A DNA stretch of 64,000 nucleotides from NCBI GenBank assembly GCA_003255065.1, contig QAOA01005801.1, positions 282,367 through 346,366 on the forward strand. The letters are read 5' to 3'. The translations under genes and the position numbers were made by a program. The notes below the pieces were generated by a model that worked only from the letters and a program-made list of their open reading frames with translations, searched no databases and had not been told where the DNA came from. Below are positions 23,774-35,373 of the stretch, piece after piece. This DNA is from Cercis canadensis (Eukaryota > Streptophyta > Magnoliopsida > Fabales > Fabaceae). Each line of letters starts with the position of its first letter. Positions within the stretch are counted from its first letter, which is position 1.

Positions 23774-25287
23774 TTTAAGAAATTATGTTTTATCATAATG
23801 GCAATATTTTTGTGAGCACGTGTGAGGCCTGAAATTCTTATAGAGATTAAAGAGCAGTTATATGTTAATGAAGGCCCTAAAAAATCTGGAGGCCATTGTA
23901 TAGCGTTATTTTCCTTCTCTTTGTTGTTGTCCATTAACTTTTGTTTATCCTCTAATTTGCAAAGTTATAGCCTTGAGAATGCATGATGTGGCAATCATCC
24001 TTTTCAGCTTGATTTTTCAAGTCAATATTCAATATGGTATATCTTACAGAGGTAGAGCATTGGATATGGGTCCTTTAGGCAGGAGGATATCAGAAATATA
24101 ATGCATTCAGCTGAAGGGATTCTAATGGTGAAGTTATCTTTTACTCAAAATAAATCGCACTGCTGCATTTGTCTGTATATAGTCACAGTTTGTGATGCCC
24201 AGTGGCAGTGTGTTAATGATATGACCAATGCGTGCAGTAGGTTGGATTAGCAAACAAACTGTCTGAGTGCATTTCAATGAATAAGAGCAATAACAAACGA
24301 GATGTAAGATAACTGAGATTGTCAGTTAACTAAGACAAGTTTGCTTGGTCCAGCTGAAAGTAAGATGCATTTTATATTCATTTTTGACCTTTTTTGTTTC
24401 CGGCAATACTGAAGGGTGAAATCGAAAGTCTTTCGTTCTATTTCATTTTGCATTCTTTCTTCTTTTCATTTTTTCAACTTTTACTACGAAGCACATGGTT
24501 GAGAAGTATAAAAAATCTTAAGTCAGCAAAAAAAAGAAATTAAGTGAATTTAATAAATATATCTCTTTTTTTTTATAATGAGATAGTGTATTAGCACTTT
24601 GTGCTAGAGGAGGCTCAAACGGGGAGTGAGGAAGTGAGGGACTGACGACAGCCTTAAAGTCGGAGCTGGTTCCATTAAACCAAGCTTTTTTCTCGAATTT
24701 AGTCAATTCAATTAAAGTATAATTAGCTCTATCAAATTCAAATTATGTCATAGTAAATATAACAAAATGTAAATTTGATGTGTAAATTACTAGATATATA
24801 TGACCCTCGAATAGAAGAAAAAGTAATCCTTGAAGCTCAAAATAGTAGATTTCATGTAATAATTGCNCTTAAAGTCGGAGCTGGTTCCATTAAACCAAGC
24901 TTTTTCCTCGAATTTAGTCAATTCAATTAAAGTATAATTAGCTCTATCAAATTCAAATTATGTCATAGTAAATATAACAAAATGTAAATTTGATGTGTAA
25001 ATTACTAGATATATATGACCCTCGAATAGAAGAAAAAGTAATCCTTGAAGCTCAAAATAGTAGATTTCATGTAATAATTGCGGCCAAAATCATAATATAT
25101 GAACGATTAAGCCAAAAATAAAATTTGAACATTATCTGAATATATAAACAGTGGGACATTCTTTGCGTAGATACACACCGGCGTCAATTGAGGGTTAATA
25201 CTAGTTACTAGATGTTTTGGCCGAGTTTTGCTTCTATTTAATCATAATAACACACGCTCACACTTTTCTCTTGGAAACTTTCACTCT
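23774..25287. other. 3' flank of the J-protein gene and promoter of bS6c
   Basis: The sequence holds a probable 3' UTR, then A/T-rich spacer with the duplicated block around the N at 24867. The last 100 bases before the ATG at 25288 would be the bS6c leader. No other gene is seen. Confidence 0.5.
24653..25081. repeat. direct duplication around N (probable assembly artefact)
   Basis: 24653-24866 and 24868-25081 are 214-bp copies flanking the N at 24867. They differ at about one base (TTTTTCTCG versus TTTTCCTCG). Confidence 0.85.
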
Positions 25288-27656
25288 ATGGAGGCACTCC
25301 TACAGACTTCCTCTGTAGCTTATCTGCTACCCAATGTTCCAAAAATGATGGTAGGCAACGGAATTAGAGTAAATTGCAATCCCTGCTTGATATTTACAAA
25401 TGGGTACCATTCGTTTTCTTCGTCTTCTTCATGGCCGGGAAGAACTACAAGAAAATCAGTATCAGTGATTGTGAGGGCCAGGAAGAACCACAAGAAAGAA
25501 GATACTCATAGCTTTGTACCGAAACCAGACGAGGCCACAGGGTTTTTTCCCGAAGCTGTGCTGCTTAAAGAGGTTATTTTTACACAAACCCGTGATTTGC
25601 TTCTTCTTATTTGGTAGATGTTGATTATGATTTTTACAACTAGTGGGGAATTCCATAGGTTTAGTTTAGAGAACAAAGAATGGCAGAGGCTGTCTGAGGT
25701 GTTTACACCCATTTACTTTTTCTTGCAAAATCTTATCTACTACGTTTTTTGTTGACTTAAATGCAAAATCGTTGTAACCTTTTTGTGAGTTGAATTTTCT
25801 CATCGACATTGAATTGGGGTTTGTTATTTCAAATTTCAGAAGAAAGTTGAGGAAGATGGTCAAGTTCTCCCGGAGTTTGCAGACGCTGAAGAAAGTGAGT
25901 GCTCATTATTCAGTTATTCAATCCTTGCTTGTTGCTTGCATCTTTTCTTGGATGCCTATGTTGGTGCTGGGACACTTTACTTACCATTTTTTTTTCTTTA
26001 AAAAATTCCTTTTTGATTTACAGAACAACTCTTTGAATCACTGACGCTTGAGCTGGAAAGTGACATGCATGTAGACCAAAGTGAGTAGCTTCTTTCTCCT
26101 TCCTCCTAGCTAGTTGAATTGACTATCCGTTTGTCACTGAGAATGAAAAGGGGTAAGAAAAAAGGTTTTTGTTATATTTCTTTTTCTTAACTTCTGATAG
26201 ATGAATTCGTATATGTATGTATTAAACCCTGAATATTTCAATACTTAATATGGCTTGAAATGATGGCAACCTGTTCTCTACTAATATGAAGACAATAAAA
26301 GAGCTTTTTAGCCATCTGTTTTAAATCTTATGGATCATGCTAACTGATCTTTGCCAAAATGTTCTGCTTTGTTGCATGTACAGTGCGGCACTATGAAGTT
26401 GTTTACTTAATTCATGAGAAGCATGCAGAAGAGATTGCGGCTGTCAATGAGAAAGTTCAAAGTAACCTTTCCCTCTACATCCTTCTTTTTCTGCTCATAT
26501 TCCCCTTTGCTATGTGGCATTCGTTCACAAGTTTCCCAGATAACTAAGTAACCATTATCCCGGTAGTCATGTCTCTACTTTACAATTTTCTGAAATGGCT
26601 GGACTCAGGTCTGGCAGAAACAGGTGGTCTGCAACAGTTGCAAAGTATTTATATTAGGCTAGGTGTTTGCTAACAAAATCTCTGTCAATATCATTAACTG
26701 TAAATATATCTCTGTTAAACCTGCCTACGATAAAAATCATAACTCATAGCTGGTGATGGTATTCTCTACATTAGGCCATCTGGGATATTTACAAGGCCTT
26801 CTGATTCTTATGTCCATATTTATTCAGTTGGAAGAGAAGGCTGTGCAAAACATTTTTGCCCATGTTTTGCCTTTATTCTCTCTGAAAGAATGTTTGGTAT
26901 TTTTTATCTTGAAAAGAACTGAAAGTGATAAAAAAAAAGTTGCGGAAATACTATGAAGGAGGATTTGTCTTCCAATTAAATGTCTTCTTTGTGCTTCCAA
27001 CACCAAACTGCTACAATGCATTTTAAATAACCATCTGGACAGAACAATTTCTTGATGAAATAGAACTAGAAGGTTATCTATTCTTTAAAAGTTAATACAG
27101 TACTGATTAATTTGAAATTTGTTTACTCTTATGATGAAAATTAGCTTCTGATCTGTTTATCTCTCTGATATTTGTGCAAACACATTTTGCAGCCTTTTTG
27201 AGGGAGAAGAAAGGCAGGGTGTGGAGACTGAATGATTGGGGTATGAGAAAACTGGCTTACCAAATAAAAAAAGCGAAGAATGCCAACTACATCTTGATGA
27301 ACTTTGAGTTGGACACCAAATATATCAACGAGTTCAAGAGTCTGTTGGACAAAGATGAAAGAGTCATTCGTCATCTTGTTATAAAGATGGATGAGGCAGT
27401 CACAGAAGATTGCCCTCCGCCTCCTGAGTTTCACAGCCTGCGCTCAAATATGGATGATGATGAGGAAGAATATGATACAGAATATGATGATGATTGGGAT
27501 GAGGAAGATGAGATGGATGGCTATGATGACGACAATGGAGATGAAATTATTGTTGTTGATGCTGATGATGATGGTAGAGAATATAGACAAGATACATCAG
27601 GCAATGTAACACAGCCAGAAATACGAAAATTGAGGGCTGAGAAAGTAGGTAGGTAA
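25288..27656 (+). CDS. RPS6: plastid 30S ribosomal protein bS6c
   Basis: Five exons: 25288-25572, 25840-25894, 26024-26080, 26384-26461 and 27193-27656. All use GT-AG and frames agree, giving 312 residues. The N-terminus (about 1-60) is Ser/Arg-rich and acid-poor (YHSFSSSSSWPGRTTRKSV), a chloroplast transit peptide. The S6 domain spans about 133-235: RHYEVVYLIHEKH, then FLREKKGRVWRLNDWG and MRKLAYQIKKAKNANYILM, ending in RHLVIKMDEAVTEDCPPPPEF. This protein sits in the platform of the small ribosomal subunit and takes part in plastid translation. A strongly acidic C-terminal extension (about 246-285) is present, as in other plant bS6c proteins. The start is the ATG after the leader; an earlier in-frame ATG at the same locus would only lengthen the transit peptide. 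Confidence 0.93.
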
Positions 27657-28572
27657 TTGTGTTATCTCTTATCTTAGTATATACTTTTTTTTCCTTAGTT
27701 TCTATAGGAAATGCAGAACAGTTCTACACACTCCGACTTCTTTAAGTAAGTAAAGTTTTGGGTAATTAAGATGATTCCTCTTCACTCAGAATAAATCATT
27801 AGGTGTGTGTATAGCAATCGATAATAGTATCCTCAGCCACCAAGAGCATTCTTGTTGATAATATGCTTTGGAAATAAGGTTTTCAAGATTATTTTATTTT
27901 CTTGATGTTTGGATCAGGTTAGTAATCATGGTTAACCTTCCCATGTCCCTTCCCTAAATACTATGAATGGTAATTATACAGTATGGTTTTGTGATGAATC
28001 AGGTAACCGACATTACATGAGGTGTTAGGTTGTTTCGCTATGGAACACAAGGTGAAAAAGTATTGATGATCTTTGGATTGAGATTATACTTGTTGCTGAT
28101 CGAAAGTCCTTGTATAAGAAAAATGATATTCCCACACCTTTTAAAATGCGTGTTAGGTATATAATTTCTTGCGAACTATTAGTCAGAGTTTGAAAGTGTA
28201 AAATAGATAGTGTGCAAATGTCATTGCCCTCCCTCCATACACAACCCTGATTTAGTTTCTGCTTGTATTGTAGTATCAAAATTCGTAACCTTTTTTCCAA
28301 TCCGTTAATCCCAGAAACCAAAGAAGAGAGTTTAATTTTTCTTTTCCCCTAAGAAGATGGAAGAGAATTCAAAGATTTGAAGGCTTGCTATCTAATTCTT
28401 CTCTGTGATTAGGGAGAACAGAATGGCAGCTGAGAACTTTAAATTTCTTCTTTTTTACAAGGAAGTTTTTCATTTTGATTCTTGAAAAGTGTTTCCTTAT
28501 TTCCGGTAAGAAACGAGAACATTGCTATGAGGAAGGGGGGAGTCGGTGGACACTATCCTACCCTCATTTTTT
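27657..28572. other. 3' flank of bS6c, no gene seen
   Basis: A/T-rich sequence with no coding potential that I can support. It ends at the TCATTTTTT target site of the nested element. Confidence 0.5.
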
Positions 28573-29485
28573 GGGTTAAGTCCAAAAAAATTCCTTAAAT
28601 TATGTTCCATATGCAGTTTACTTTTAAAACTTTAAAAACACATGGAATAGCTCCTTAAACTATTAAAATATGCGCTTTACCCCTAAGACACAAGCGGAGG
28701 TCAATAATGGACAAAATGTGCGTGTTACCCCAAGACACAAATGGATGTCAATAATGGACAGAAAGAAGCACGAGCCATACACGTGCACGCCTAATTTCCC
28801 AAAAAACCCAGTGGCACCATCGTTCTCGCCCCATCTCCAAATCCCACTTCTCAATTCCCACTTCCCATTCACTCCCGCCTCTGAGTTCAGTGACAAAAGA
28901 GGCTTCAGATTCAGATCACTAGACTTAGACGCCATTTCCGTTTGTTTAACATAAGGGACACCGAAAACGGGGCTGCAGGCAGTCGCAAGAGAAGAAGACG
29001 AATTAGAATTAGAATTAGTACGAGACTTGTTGGATGTCTTGCGAGTTCCACCACCTACGGGGACGTTGCGGAGGGTACTGCCGTGGATCCAATAGTGGCG
29101 GCAGAACTTGCAGAAAATAGCGGGGCTGGCAGAGGTTGTAGTTGTTGTAGTAGCAGAACTTAGGTCTAGTTTGGGTAAACAGCTTATTTAAGCATTTATA
29201 TAAAAAAAGTCTTATGAGAAAATTTTTTATACCATAAGCTCTTTTTAAATTAAGCTATTTAGTGTTTGGATACATATTTGAAGAAGCGTTTTTAAAATCT
29301 ATAAGCTCTTTCTAAAGCATTTGGATAGAAAAATGTATAAGTATTTATAATTGTGAAAATTACTAAAAAAGATATTAATAAGCACTTATTAAATATTGTA
29401 TTTAGATAAATAAGCACTTTGTTATAATTTGAAAAATAAAAGTTTTAATAATAAAATATTTTATATTAGTGCTATAATTATTATA

Positions 29486-31163
29486 GAGTAAATCTACATT
29501 TGAGTCCTCGAAAGATTAGACTTTTAACAAAATCGTCTTTCAAAGATAGAAAACAACAAAGTGGTTCTCGAAAGATAAGACATCTATAACAAAATGGTCA
29601 TCCGTTAATGTGGGATGTTAACTAGTGACAGAATGGTTGACGTGGCACTGTTAAGTAACAAGTGGCACGTTTAGGACATGTGTGACAATTTAAAATGTCA
29701 TGTGGCTATTGATGTGGCAAGTTAAAAAAAAAAAAAAAGGCACTAGAGAATTTCTCTGTTGTGAGAGAGGGAAGAGATAGAGAAAGAGAAAACAAGTGTG
29801 AGAGAGGGAAGAAAGTGGATTCGCAAAGCAAGTTCCGTAAGTCTGGAAAAAAGGAGAAAGTGGCACCAAAACCCATCAAGGAAGCAAAAGCCAAAGATCC
29901 AACGAGTTCACTACCCATTCGCAGAAGAATAATAAAATATGTGTGGGGATTGAAACTTCTTCCTTCATTTCCTTTAACTAATGTGAATATATATACACGT
30001 ATATAAAACAGAGCATGACTTTTATCTCCTACAATTACTCCTAATAATCCTTCTACAATTACTCCTAATAATCCTCCTACTATTACTCCTCGGGTTGCTA
30101 GTTTTGAGCACATGTGACTCAGCTGATACATGCAGATACTGAGTCAACTCGGGTTGCTGATTTTGGTCACATGTAACTCAGCTGAACTGAGTCAACTCGG
30201 GGCACATGTGATGTTGCTGGTTTCTTGCTTTCTATCAGCTCCTTTGTTGCACGATGACCATATTTATTTAGCTTTAATAAAGAACAACCAAGCTTCACAT
30301 CACAGCCTCTACTTCCGAAACAAAGAGTAACCCAATTAGTAAGGCGTTTCAATCAGACAAAAAGGCAGAAGAAACAACGGAGAGGAAGCTGATGTTTTCC
30401 ACATCCAACCCCAATGGGAATGACCTCAAAGTTGTGAGTTCAACAGAGCCAACAAACAAGAACATATCAACCATTTCCCTGCGAAATGATATCCGAGAAG
30501 AGGTTTCCAAGTTTGTTCAGAAACTAGCCACTGAGCATCCAAAGCAGGACATGGATGATGACAAATCAGTTAGCATCATAATTATTGCTGGTGATAATAG
30601 AGAAACAACAAATATCTAGTGAAGACAAAGATGATTCCCCCGCCATTGGCAGAAAGCTCAGCACACATAGTCTCTAGTCGATAATCTCAAATGGTGAAGG
30701 CAAAGACGAAGACGAAGAAGAAGAAGAAGAAGCCGAGAGTGAGAATTTGAAGCAGAAAGAGGAAGGGGAGGTTAGGAGCAAGAGCATCGTGTTTGCCCGT
30801 GTCCTTCGTTGCATACATGGACCAAATTCCACTACGTCTTCTCTTCTCTCTCTCACACTTGTTTTCTCTTTCTCTATCTCTTCCCTCTTTCACAGAAATT
30901 CTCTAGTGCCTTTTTTTTCAAAAAAAAATTGTCACATCAGCAACCACATGGCATTTTAAATTGTCACACATGTCCTTAACATGCCATTTGTCACTTAACG
31001 GTGCCACGTTAGTCATTCTGTCACTAGTTAACAACCCATATTAACGGATGACCATTTTGTTATGGATGTCCTATCTTTCGAGGACCAATTTGTTGTTTTT
31101 TATCTTTGAATGACGATTTTGTTGAAAGTCCAATCTTTCGAGGACTCAAATGTAGGTTTACTC
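29486..31163. mobile_element. inner MULE with about 330-bp TIRs and captured DNA
   Basis: The ends are GAGTAAATCTACATTTGAGT and the inverse ACTCAAATGTAGGTTTACTC. The TIRs are long and include CTCTCACACTTGTTTTCTC-type segments. The flanking 9-mers ATTATTATA (29477-29485) and ATTACTATA (31164-31172) differ at one base. The interior (about 29815-30840) has gene-like composition, including an acidic EDEDEEEEEEAES stretch on the plus strand with interrupting stops. I do not recognise the source gene. Confidence 0.85.
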
Positions 31164-31179
31164 ATTACTATATTTTGAT

Positions 31180-32075
31180 TCAAGTAAACGACATCTCAAG
31201 TACCCAGAAATCATAGAATTCCAAGATATCTGGTATGTTGAATAGTTTTTTAGCATCCAATATTTCCCTAAAACTTGAGTACAAATGTATCAGAGCATTT
31301 TGAAGGTTAACATAAGACTCAATTCCAATTTTGACAACCAAGCCATGTACTGATTTCCCTGTTTGGAAAATTGACAAGTATGTACAGGCAAAAAGAACAC
31401 TGACCACCACCACCTCATCCACCATTACTCCATTTGCATTCATATTTACAAACAGAGCCAATGCCTTCTCACACATACTATTTTGTTCATAACAAGAAAT
31501 CAATGCACTCCAAGTAACCATATATTTTTGGGAAATTTCATTAAATAGCTGACCAGCATCAACAACATGACCAGTTCTTCCATATAGCATAATCATAGAA
31601 TTAGAAGCAATTGTGTTTCTTTATGGCATTTGATCGAATATGTATTTTGCTTNACATACTATTTTGTTCATAACAAGAAATCAATGCACTCCAAGTAACC
31701 ATATATTTTTGAGAAATTTCATTAAATAGCTGACCAGCATCAACAACATGACCAGTTCTTCCATATAGCATAATCATAGAATTAGAAGCAATTGTGTTTC
31801 TTTATGGCATTTGATCGAATATGTATTTTGCTTCATTTACATCACCAATCTGAACATAGCCAGCCAATATCAAATTCCAAGATACTAAATCCAAAACAGG
31901 ACTTTCATCAAATACTTTACGGCCATTGATCATGTTCCCACAAACATCATACATATTGATCATTGTATTCCGAACATAAACATCTGAATCAAAACCCAAC
32001 TTTAGAATTCTCTGCATTGACAGAACCAGTGTCACCGACGTCATTCTTGCTGTGAAATCCTCACCCACCTCCAAG
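31180..32075 (-). pseudogene. captured PLS-class PPR gene fragment
   Basis: Minus-strand frames encode PPR motifs: VYVRNTMINMYDVCGNMINGRKVFD, here given only in part as YVRNTMINMYDVCG, then LVSWNLILAGYVQIGD and later TWSALISCYEQNSMCEKAL, followed by GKSVHGLVVKIG and NLQNALIHLYS. Such motifs are typical of PLS-class organelle RNA-binding PPR proteins. The fragment has no start, no C-terminal E/DYW region and several frame breaks, and it is interrupted by an N-flanked duplication at 31473-31833. It lies wholly inside the Harbinger-like element, so it is most simply a captured, non-functional piece. Confidence 0.75.
31473..31833. repeat. direct duplication around N (probable assembly artefact)
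   Basis: 31473-31652 and 31654-31833 are 180-bp copies around the N at 31653, differing at about one base (TTTTTGGG versus TTTTTGAG). Confidence 0.85.
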
Positions 32076-32342
32076 CTTGCCTCCGCCGCAAATCAAGGAA
32101 CCCCAATGCCCATGTCGCTGCCTATTTCGACGTCCCCGCTGGGTCCAGTATCGGCGGCAATGTCGCCACTCTTTGTTGTTCACTTGCGGAAGATTGAGGG
32201 TGTGAGGGTAAGAGTGAAAGACGTGAGTTTGAAGGACGGAAGCTGGGAGAAGGAGAAATTATGGTGCATATGCAAATAGAAGAAAAGAAAATTTAAAATT
32301 TAAAAATAGGTATTTGAAATAAAGAGCAGAAACAAAGATGAA

Positions 32343-32500
32343 AAGTGCAGAAGAAAAAAAGAGCAGAAATAGAGATGGATATGAGTCATATGACTGAAGA
32401 AAGTGCAGAAGAAAAAAAGAGCAAAAACAGATATGGATATGAGTCATATGACCAAACAAAGTACAGAAGAAAAAAAGAGCAGAAACAGATGCAGAAGGAA
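32343..32500. repeat. tandem repeat, about 58-bp unit, 2.5 copies
   Basis: The unit AGTGCAGAAGAAAAAAAGAG...GATATGAGTCATATGAC repeats from 32343. The third copy is partial. It is A/G-rich and lies inside the Harbinger-like element. Confidence 0.75.
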
Positions 32501-33377
32501 AAAAAAAAAAAAGAGCAAAAACATAGATGATTTCATGTGCAAAAACCCATACCTGCTAGGTGCGGCAAAAGCAACGAATGCAGATGGAGAAGCCATGGAA
32601 GTCTCAAAACGCCTATGGAAGAAGTTACGAGAGACAAATGTTCAATGGAAGAAATTGGGATGGAAGAAACTCGGAGAGATGAAGAGGCTCGATGGAAGAA
32701 TTCAGAGACACAGTGAACTTCAACGGTGAGGGAGATACAAGGTCGAGAGAGTATTGAAGGTGGGAGACGAAGGGGATATAATTGTTCAATAAATGTGCAA
32801 AATAGCTTCTCGGTCATGTTGAATATGATCTTTCTAAGAAGCTTAAAAAATTGGATTTATAAAATAAGTTAAAAATAATTTTTTGGGAGACAATAAATTA
32901 TTTATTTAAATTTATTTAAACATTATTTTTTTTTATATAAAAACACTTATATTAGTATAAAAGCTTTAATAAACTGTAAATTATGCTATCCAAACGGAAC
33001 CTTAGTACTAGTGGAATCGCAACATGGGCAAGCCAAAGGTTCCTTGCGTTGCGGTGCCGGGAACCCCATGCTCTGTTGCTACTTTGTTGGTTGACGCGCA
33101 TTACACTCAGACTGCATTTCCTTTCCTGCTTCCTTACTGTGAAATCTATTCTTCTTGTTGGCTTTTGCTTTTCAGTTTAAATATGAGGGAGAATTAGATA
33201 ATAGAGGACCTGGGTGGGTGGGACATAAATAACAAGTAAGCAAGTATAATTAAATTCACTAATGGAAAATAATGGAAACTCAACATCTGATGAAGATACG
33301 ATCCATAGTTTGTTTTGTTTTGGGAAGTGGGGATGGTTGGGAATTAAGAATGGGGGATTTGGAGATGGGGCGAGAAT

Positions 33378-33500
33378 TAGAGGTGTCAAAATGGGTTGGG
33401 CCCGTTGGGTTGGCCCGCCCCGCCATGCAAAAGGGTTGGGTTGGGTTAAGGCTTTGCTGGCCCGTTTAGAAGCGGGTTTCTGAGCCCGCCCCGTTTGGGT
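33378..33500. mobile_element. possible hAT-like insert, truncated at N
   Basis: In the right arm of the Pack-MULE, the sequence TAGAGGTGTCAAAATGGG starts a G/C-rich stretch rich in GGGTTGGG and GCCCG motifs, and stops at the N at 33501. After the N the 41 bp preceding the insert (33337-33377) are repeated. The terminus resembles that of plant hAT MITEs. One allele may carry the insert and the other not. Confidence 0.45.
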
Positions 33501-33749
33501 NTTGGGAATTAAGAATGGGGGATTTGGAGATGGGGCGAGAATGATGGTGCCATTGGGTTTTTTGGGAAATTAGGCGTACACGTGCGTGACACCAACTTCT
33601 TTTCGTCCATTATTAGATGTCTTTTTATGTCTTGAGGGTAAAGTTCACATTTTAATAGTTCAAAAAAAATTTTCTTATGTTTTTAAAGTTTTGGGGATAA
33701 ATGGCACAACATAGTTTAAGGAGATTTTTTGGATTTTTTTTCATTTTTT

Positions 33750-34273
33750 TGGGTAGGTTCTAGTAAGACCCATCGAATGATTTTGCTATTATTACTATGT
33801 GTTAAAACAGTTACTTTTTTTCAAAAAAAAAATTATAAACAATAAGATATAAAAAAATGTACCAAAAAATGTGTTTGAAATCAATAGCTTCCTAGCATAT
33901 TTTCCTATATCGCAAATACCAAAATCACTTAGCAGTTGTAATTTTTTTTGGTAACCCTGGAACTAGGACATAATTCCAATCTTTGGATGGAGTTGGATTT
34001 ACTAAAAAGAGCACTTTGAGACTATCATTTTATCAATGAGAGGTCTCGAATACAAGATCATCTTCTTGCAAGAAGAATTTTATGACTAATTGATCTATAG
34101 TCCAATTAACCGTAGTTGTAACTACTTATACTCTTGGAAAAGTGTTTATTTTGTAATAAAATGTAATCCTTCAATTTATAGCATAAAAAGGTTGAACAAT
34201 CATGCAAATGAAATCAGAATTAGAAAAACCATTTAATGGGACTAATATAGATTTTGTTTTTCTTCATTAGTGT
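33750..34273. other. spacer, nothing recognised
   Basis: A/T-rich sequence between the Pack-MULE and the next element. No gene or bounded repeat was found. Confidence 0.5.
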
Positions 34274-35373
34274 GGCAAATTTACATAAATAATGTCATTT
34301 AATGAAGTAAATACGTGTTTAGTTTAGTTTTAAAACTATTTACTAAAATGGGTCACTTTTTTTTTTACTTAATATATGTTAATGTATTTTTTTTTATCAA
34401 AAAATGTTAAAATATTACAGCGTTTTAAACAAAAAAAAAATGTCAACATGTAAAATACGTTTTATATAAAAAAAAATGCCAAATTTTTTTGTAAAAAATG
34501 CTAAAATATGAAAAGTTCTTACATGATTCTTCTTGAAAAAGTAATAAAACGCATATTTAAATTTGTATTTTCCTATAGAAAATACATATTCTTTTTTGGT
34601 TTTCTATTAGAAAATGCAGAAATGAATCAACATTCTCTCTGGGAAAACATGCATAGGGAGTATTTGATAAAGACTCTTCCAGGTTGGCTTTTCACATCAC
34701 AGAGTATATCATTGAAATTTTCTCGAAAAACTAACTTGAGACATTATTATCTTTTCTTTTGACTTTTCAAATCACCATTACACCCACCCACCCACCCTTT
34801 TTGTCTCATGTGCCCTCACTTTTGTCTCTTTCTCTAATCTTAATCATCATATTTACCTGTGCAATCATCTCCTTCAACCTTTTCTTCATTTCTAGGTGTC
34901 TTACATCCAAAATTGTATTATGTTGTTCCTGACTGAAAAGAGGAATAAGTTACATTTACCTGCCAACCCGAAAGAGTCTCTGTCAAATACTTCACATAAA
35001 AGGAAAACGCAGAATTATTTCTGCATCTTCTATTATAAAATGCAGAAATGAATTTATATTTTTTTTTATAAAAAACACAAATTCAAATATACATTTTATT
35101 ATTTTTTTCAAGAAGAATCATGTTAGGACTTTTTATATTTTAGCATTTTTTTACAAAAAAAAATTGGTTTTTTTTTTTTTTTTTTATATAAAACGTGTTT
35201 TATATGCTGGTATTTTTTATTTAAAACGTTGTAATATTTTAATATTTTTTAATAAAAACGCATTAGTATGTATTAAACAAAAAAAAGTAACACATTTTAA
35301 TAAATAATTTTAAAACTAACTTAAACACATATTTACTTTATTAAATGACATTATTTATTTATGTAAATTTGCC
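34274..35373. mobile_element. MULE-like element with about 340-bp TIRs
   Basis: The left end starts GGCAAATTTACATAAATAAT and the right end finishes with its inverse (ATTTATGTAAATTTGCC). Long arms match through AATGTCATTTAATGAAGTAAA and ATAAAACGCATATTTAAATT-type segments. The interior (about 34620-35010) shows no gene. No clear 9-bp TSD was found, so the superfamily rests on TIR length and A/T-rich composition. A single arm of the same family opens the window (60-275). Confidence 0.65.

Larger units (their letters stand above)
29163..33001. mobile_element. PIF/Harbinger-like element with captured DNA
   Basis: The ends GGTCTAGTTTGGGTA and (inverse of right end) GGTTCCGTTTGGATA are similar, and the flanks are TTA at 29160-29162 and 33002-33004. 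A TTA target and a G-rich GTTTGG terminus fit PIF/Harbinger elements. No transposase or Myb-like ORF is seen. It carries a PPR-gene fragment (31180-32075), a short tandem repeat, and a nested MULE (29486-31163). The insertion lies inside the Dof finger of the outer Pack-MULE. Confidence 0.75.
28950..33070 (-). pseudogene. captured Dof zinc-finger gene fragment, split by a transposon
   Basis: On the minus strand, 33070 to 33005 reads MGFPAPQRKEPLACPCC followed by DSTSTK. After skipping the insertion, 29159 downward reads [15 protein letters not shown]. Removing the element and one TTA copy joins these in frame across the Dof finger. Past this there is one extra base, after which [17 protein letters not shown] and [12 protein letters not shown] complete the CX2C...CX2C Dof signature. 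Dof proteins are plant DNA-binding factors that recognise AAAG sites. The copy is dead: it is split by 3.8 kb, frameshifted within the finger, preceded by a stop upstream, and lacks the usual long C-terminal region. The intact parent gene is not in this window. Confidence 0.85.
28573..33740. mobile_element. Pack-MULE (outer shell of a three-level nest)
   Basis: Terminal inverted repeats of about 290 bp are visible: the left arm (about 28573-28870) contains TCCAAAAAAATTCCTTAAA and CCTAATTTCCCAAAAAACCC, and the right arm (about 33337-33740) contains their inverse. The 9-mer TCATTTTTT occurs on both sides (28564-28572 and 33741-33749), as expected for a Mutator-like TSD, though it is low in complexity. 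No transposase is seen. Between the arms lies a captured piece of a Dof transcription-factor gene. A 3.8-kb element has jumped into that Dof piece. Confidence 0.8.

Noticed and set aside
33262-33483. 73-residue GGWARWVG-type frame
   Set aside because: It spans a TIR arm and a G/C-rich insert, and is broken by the N.
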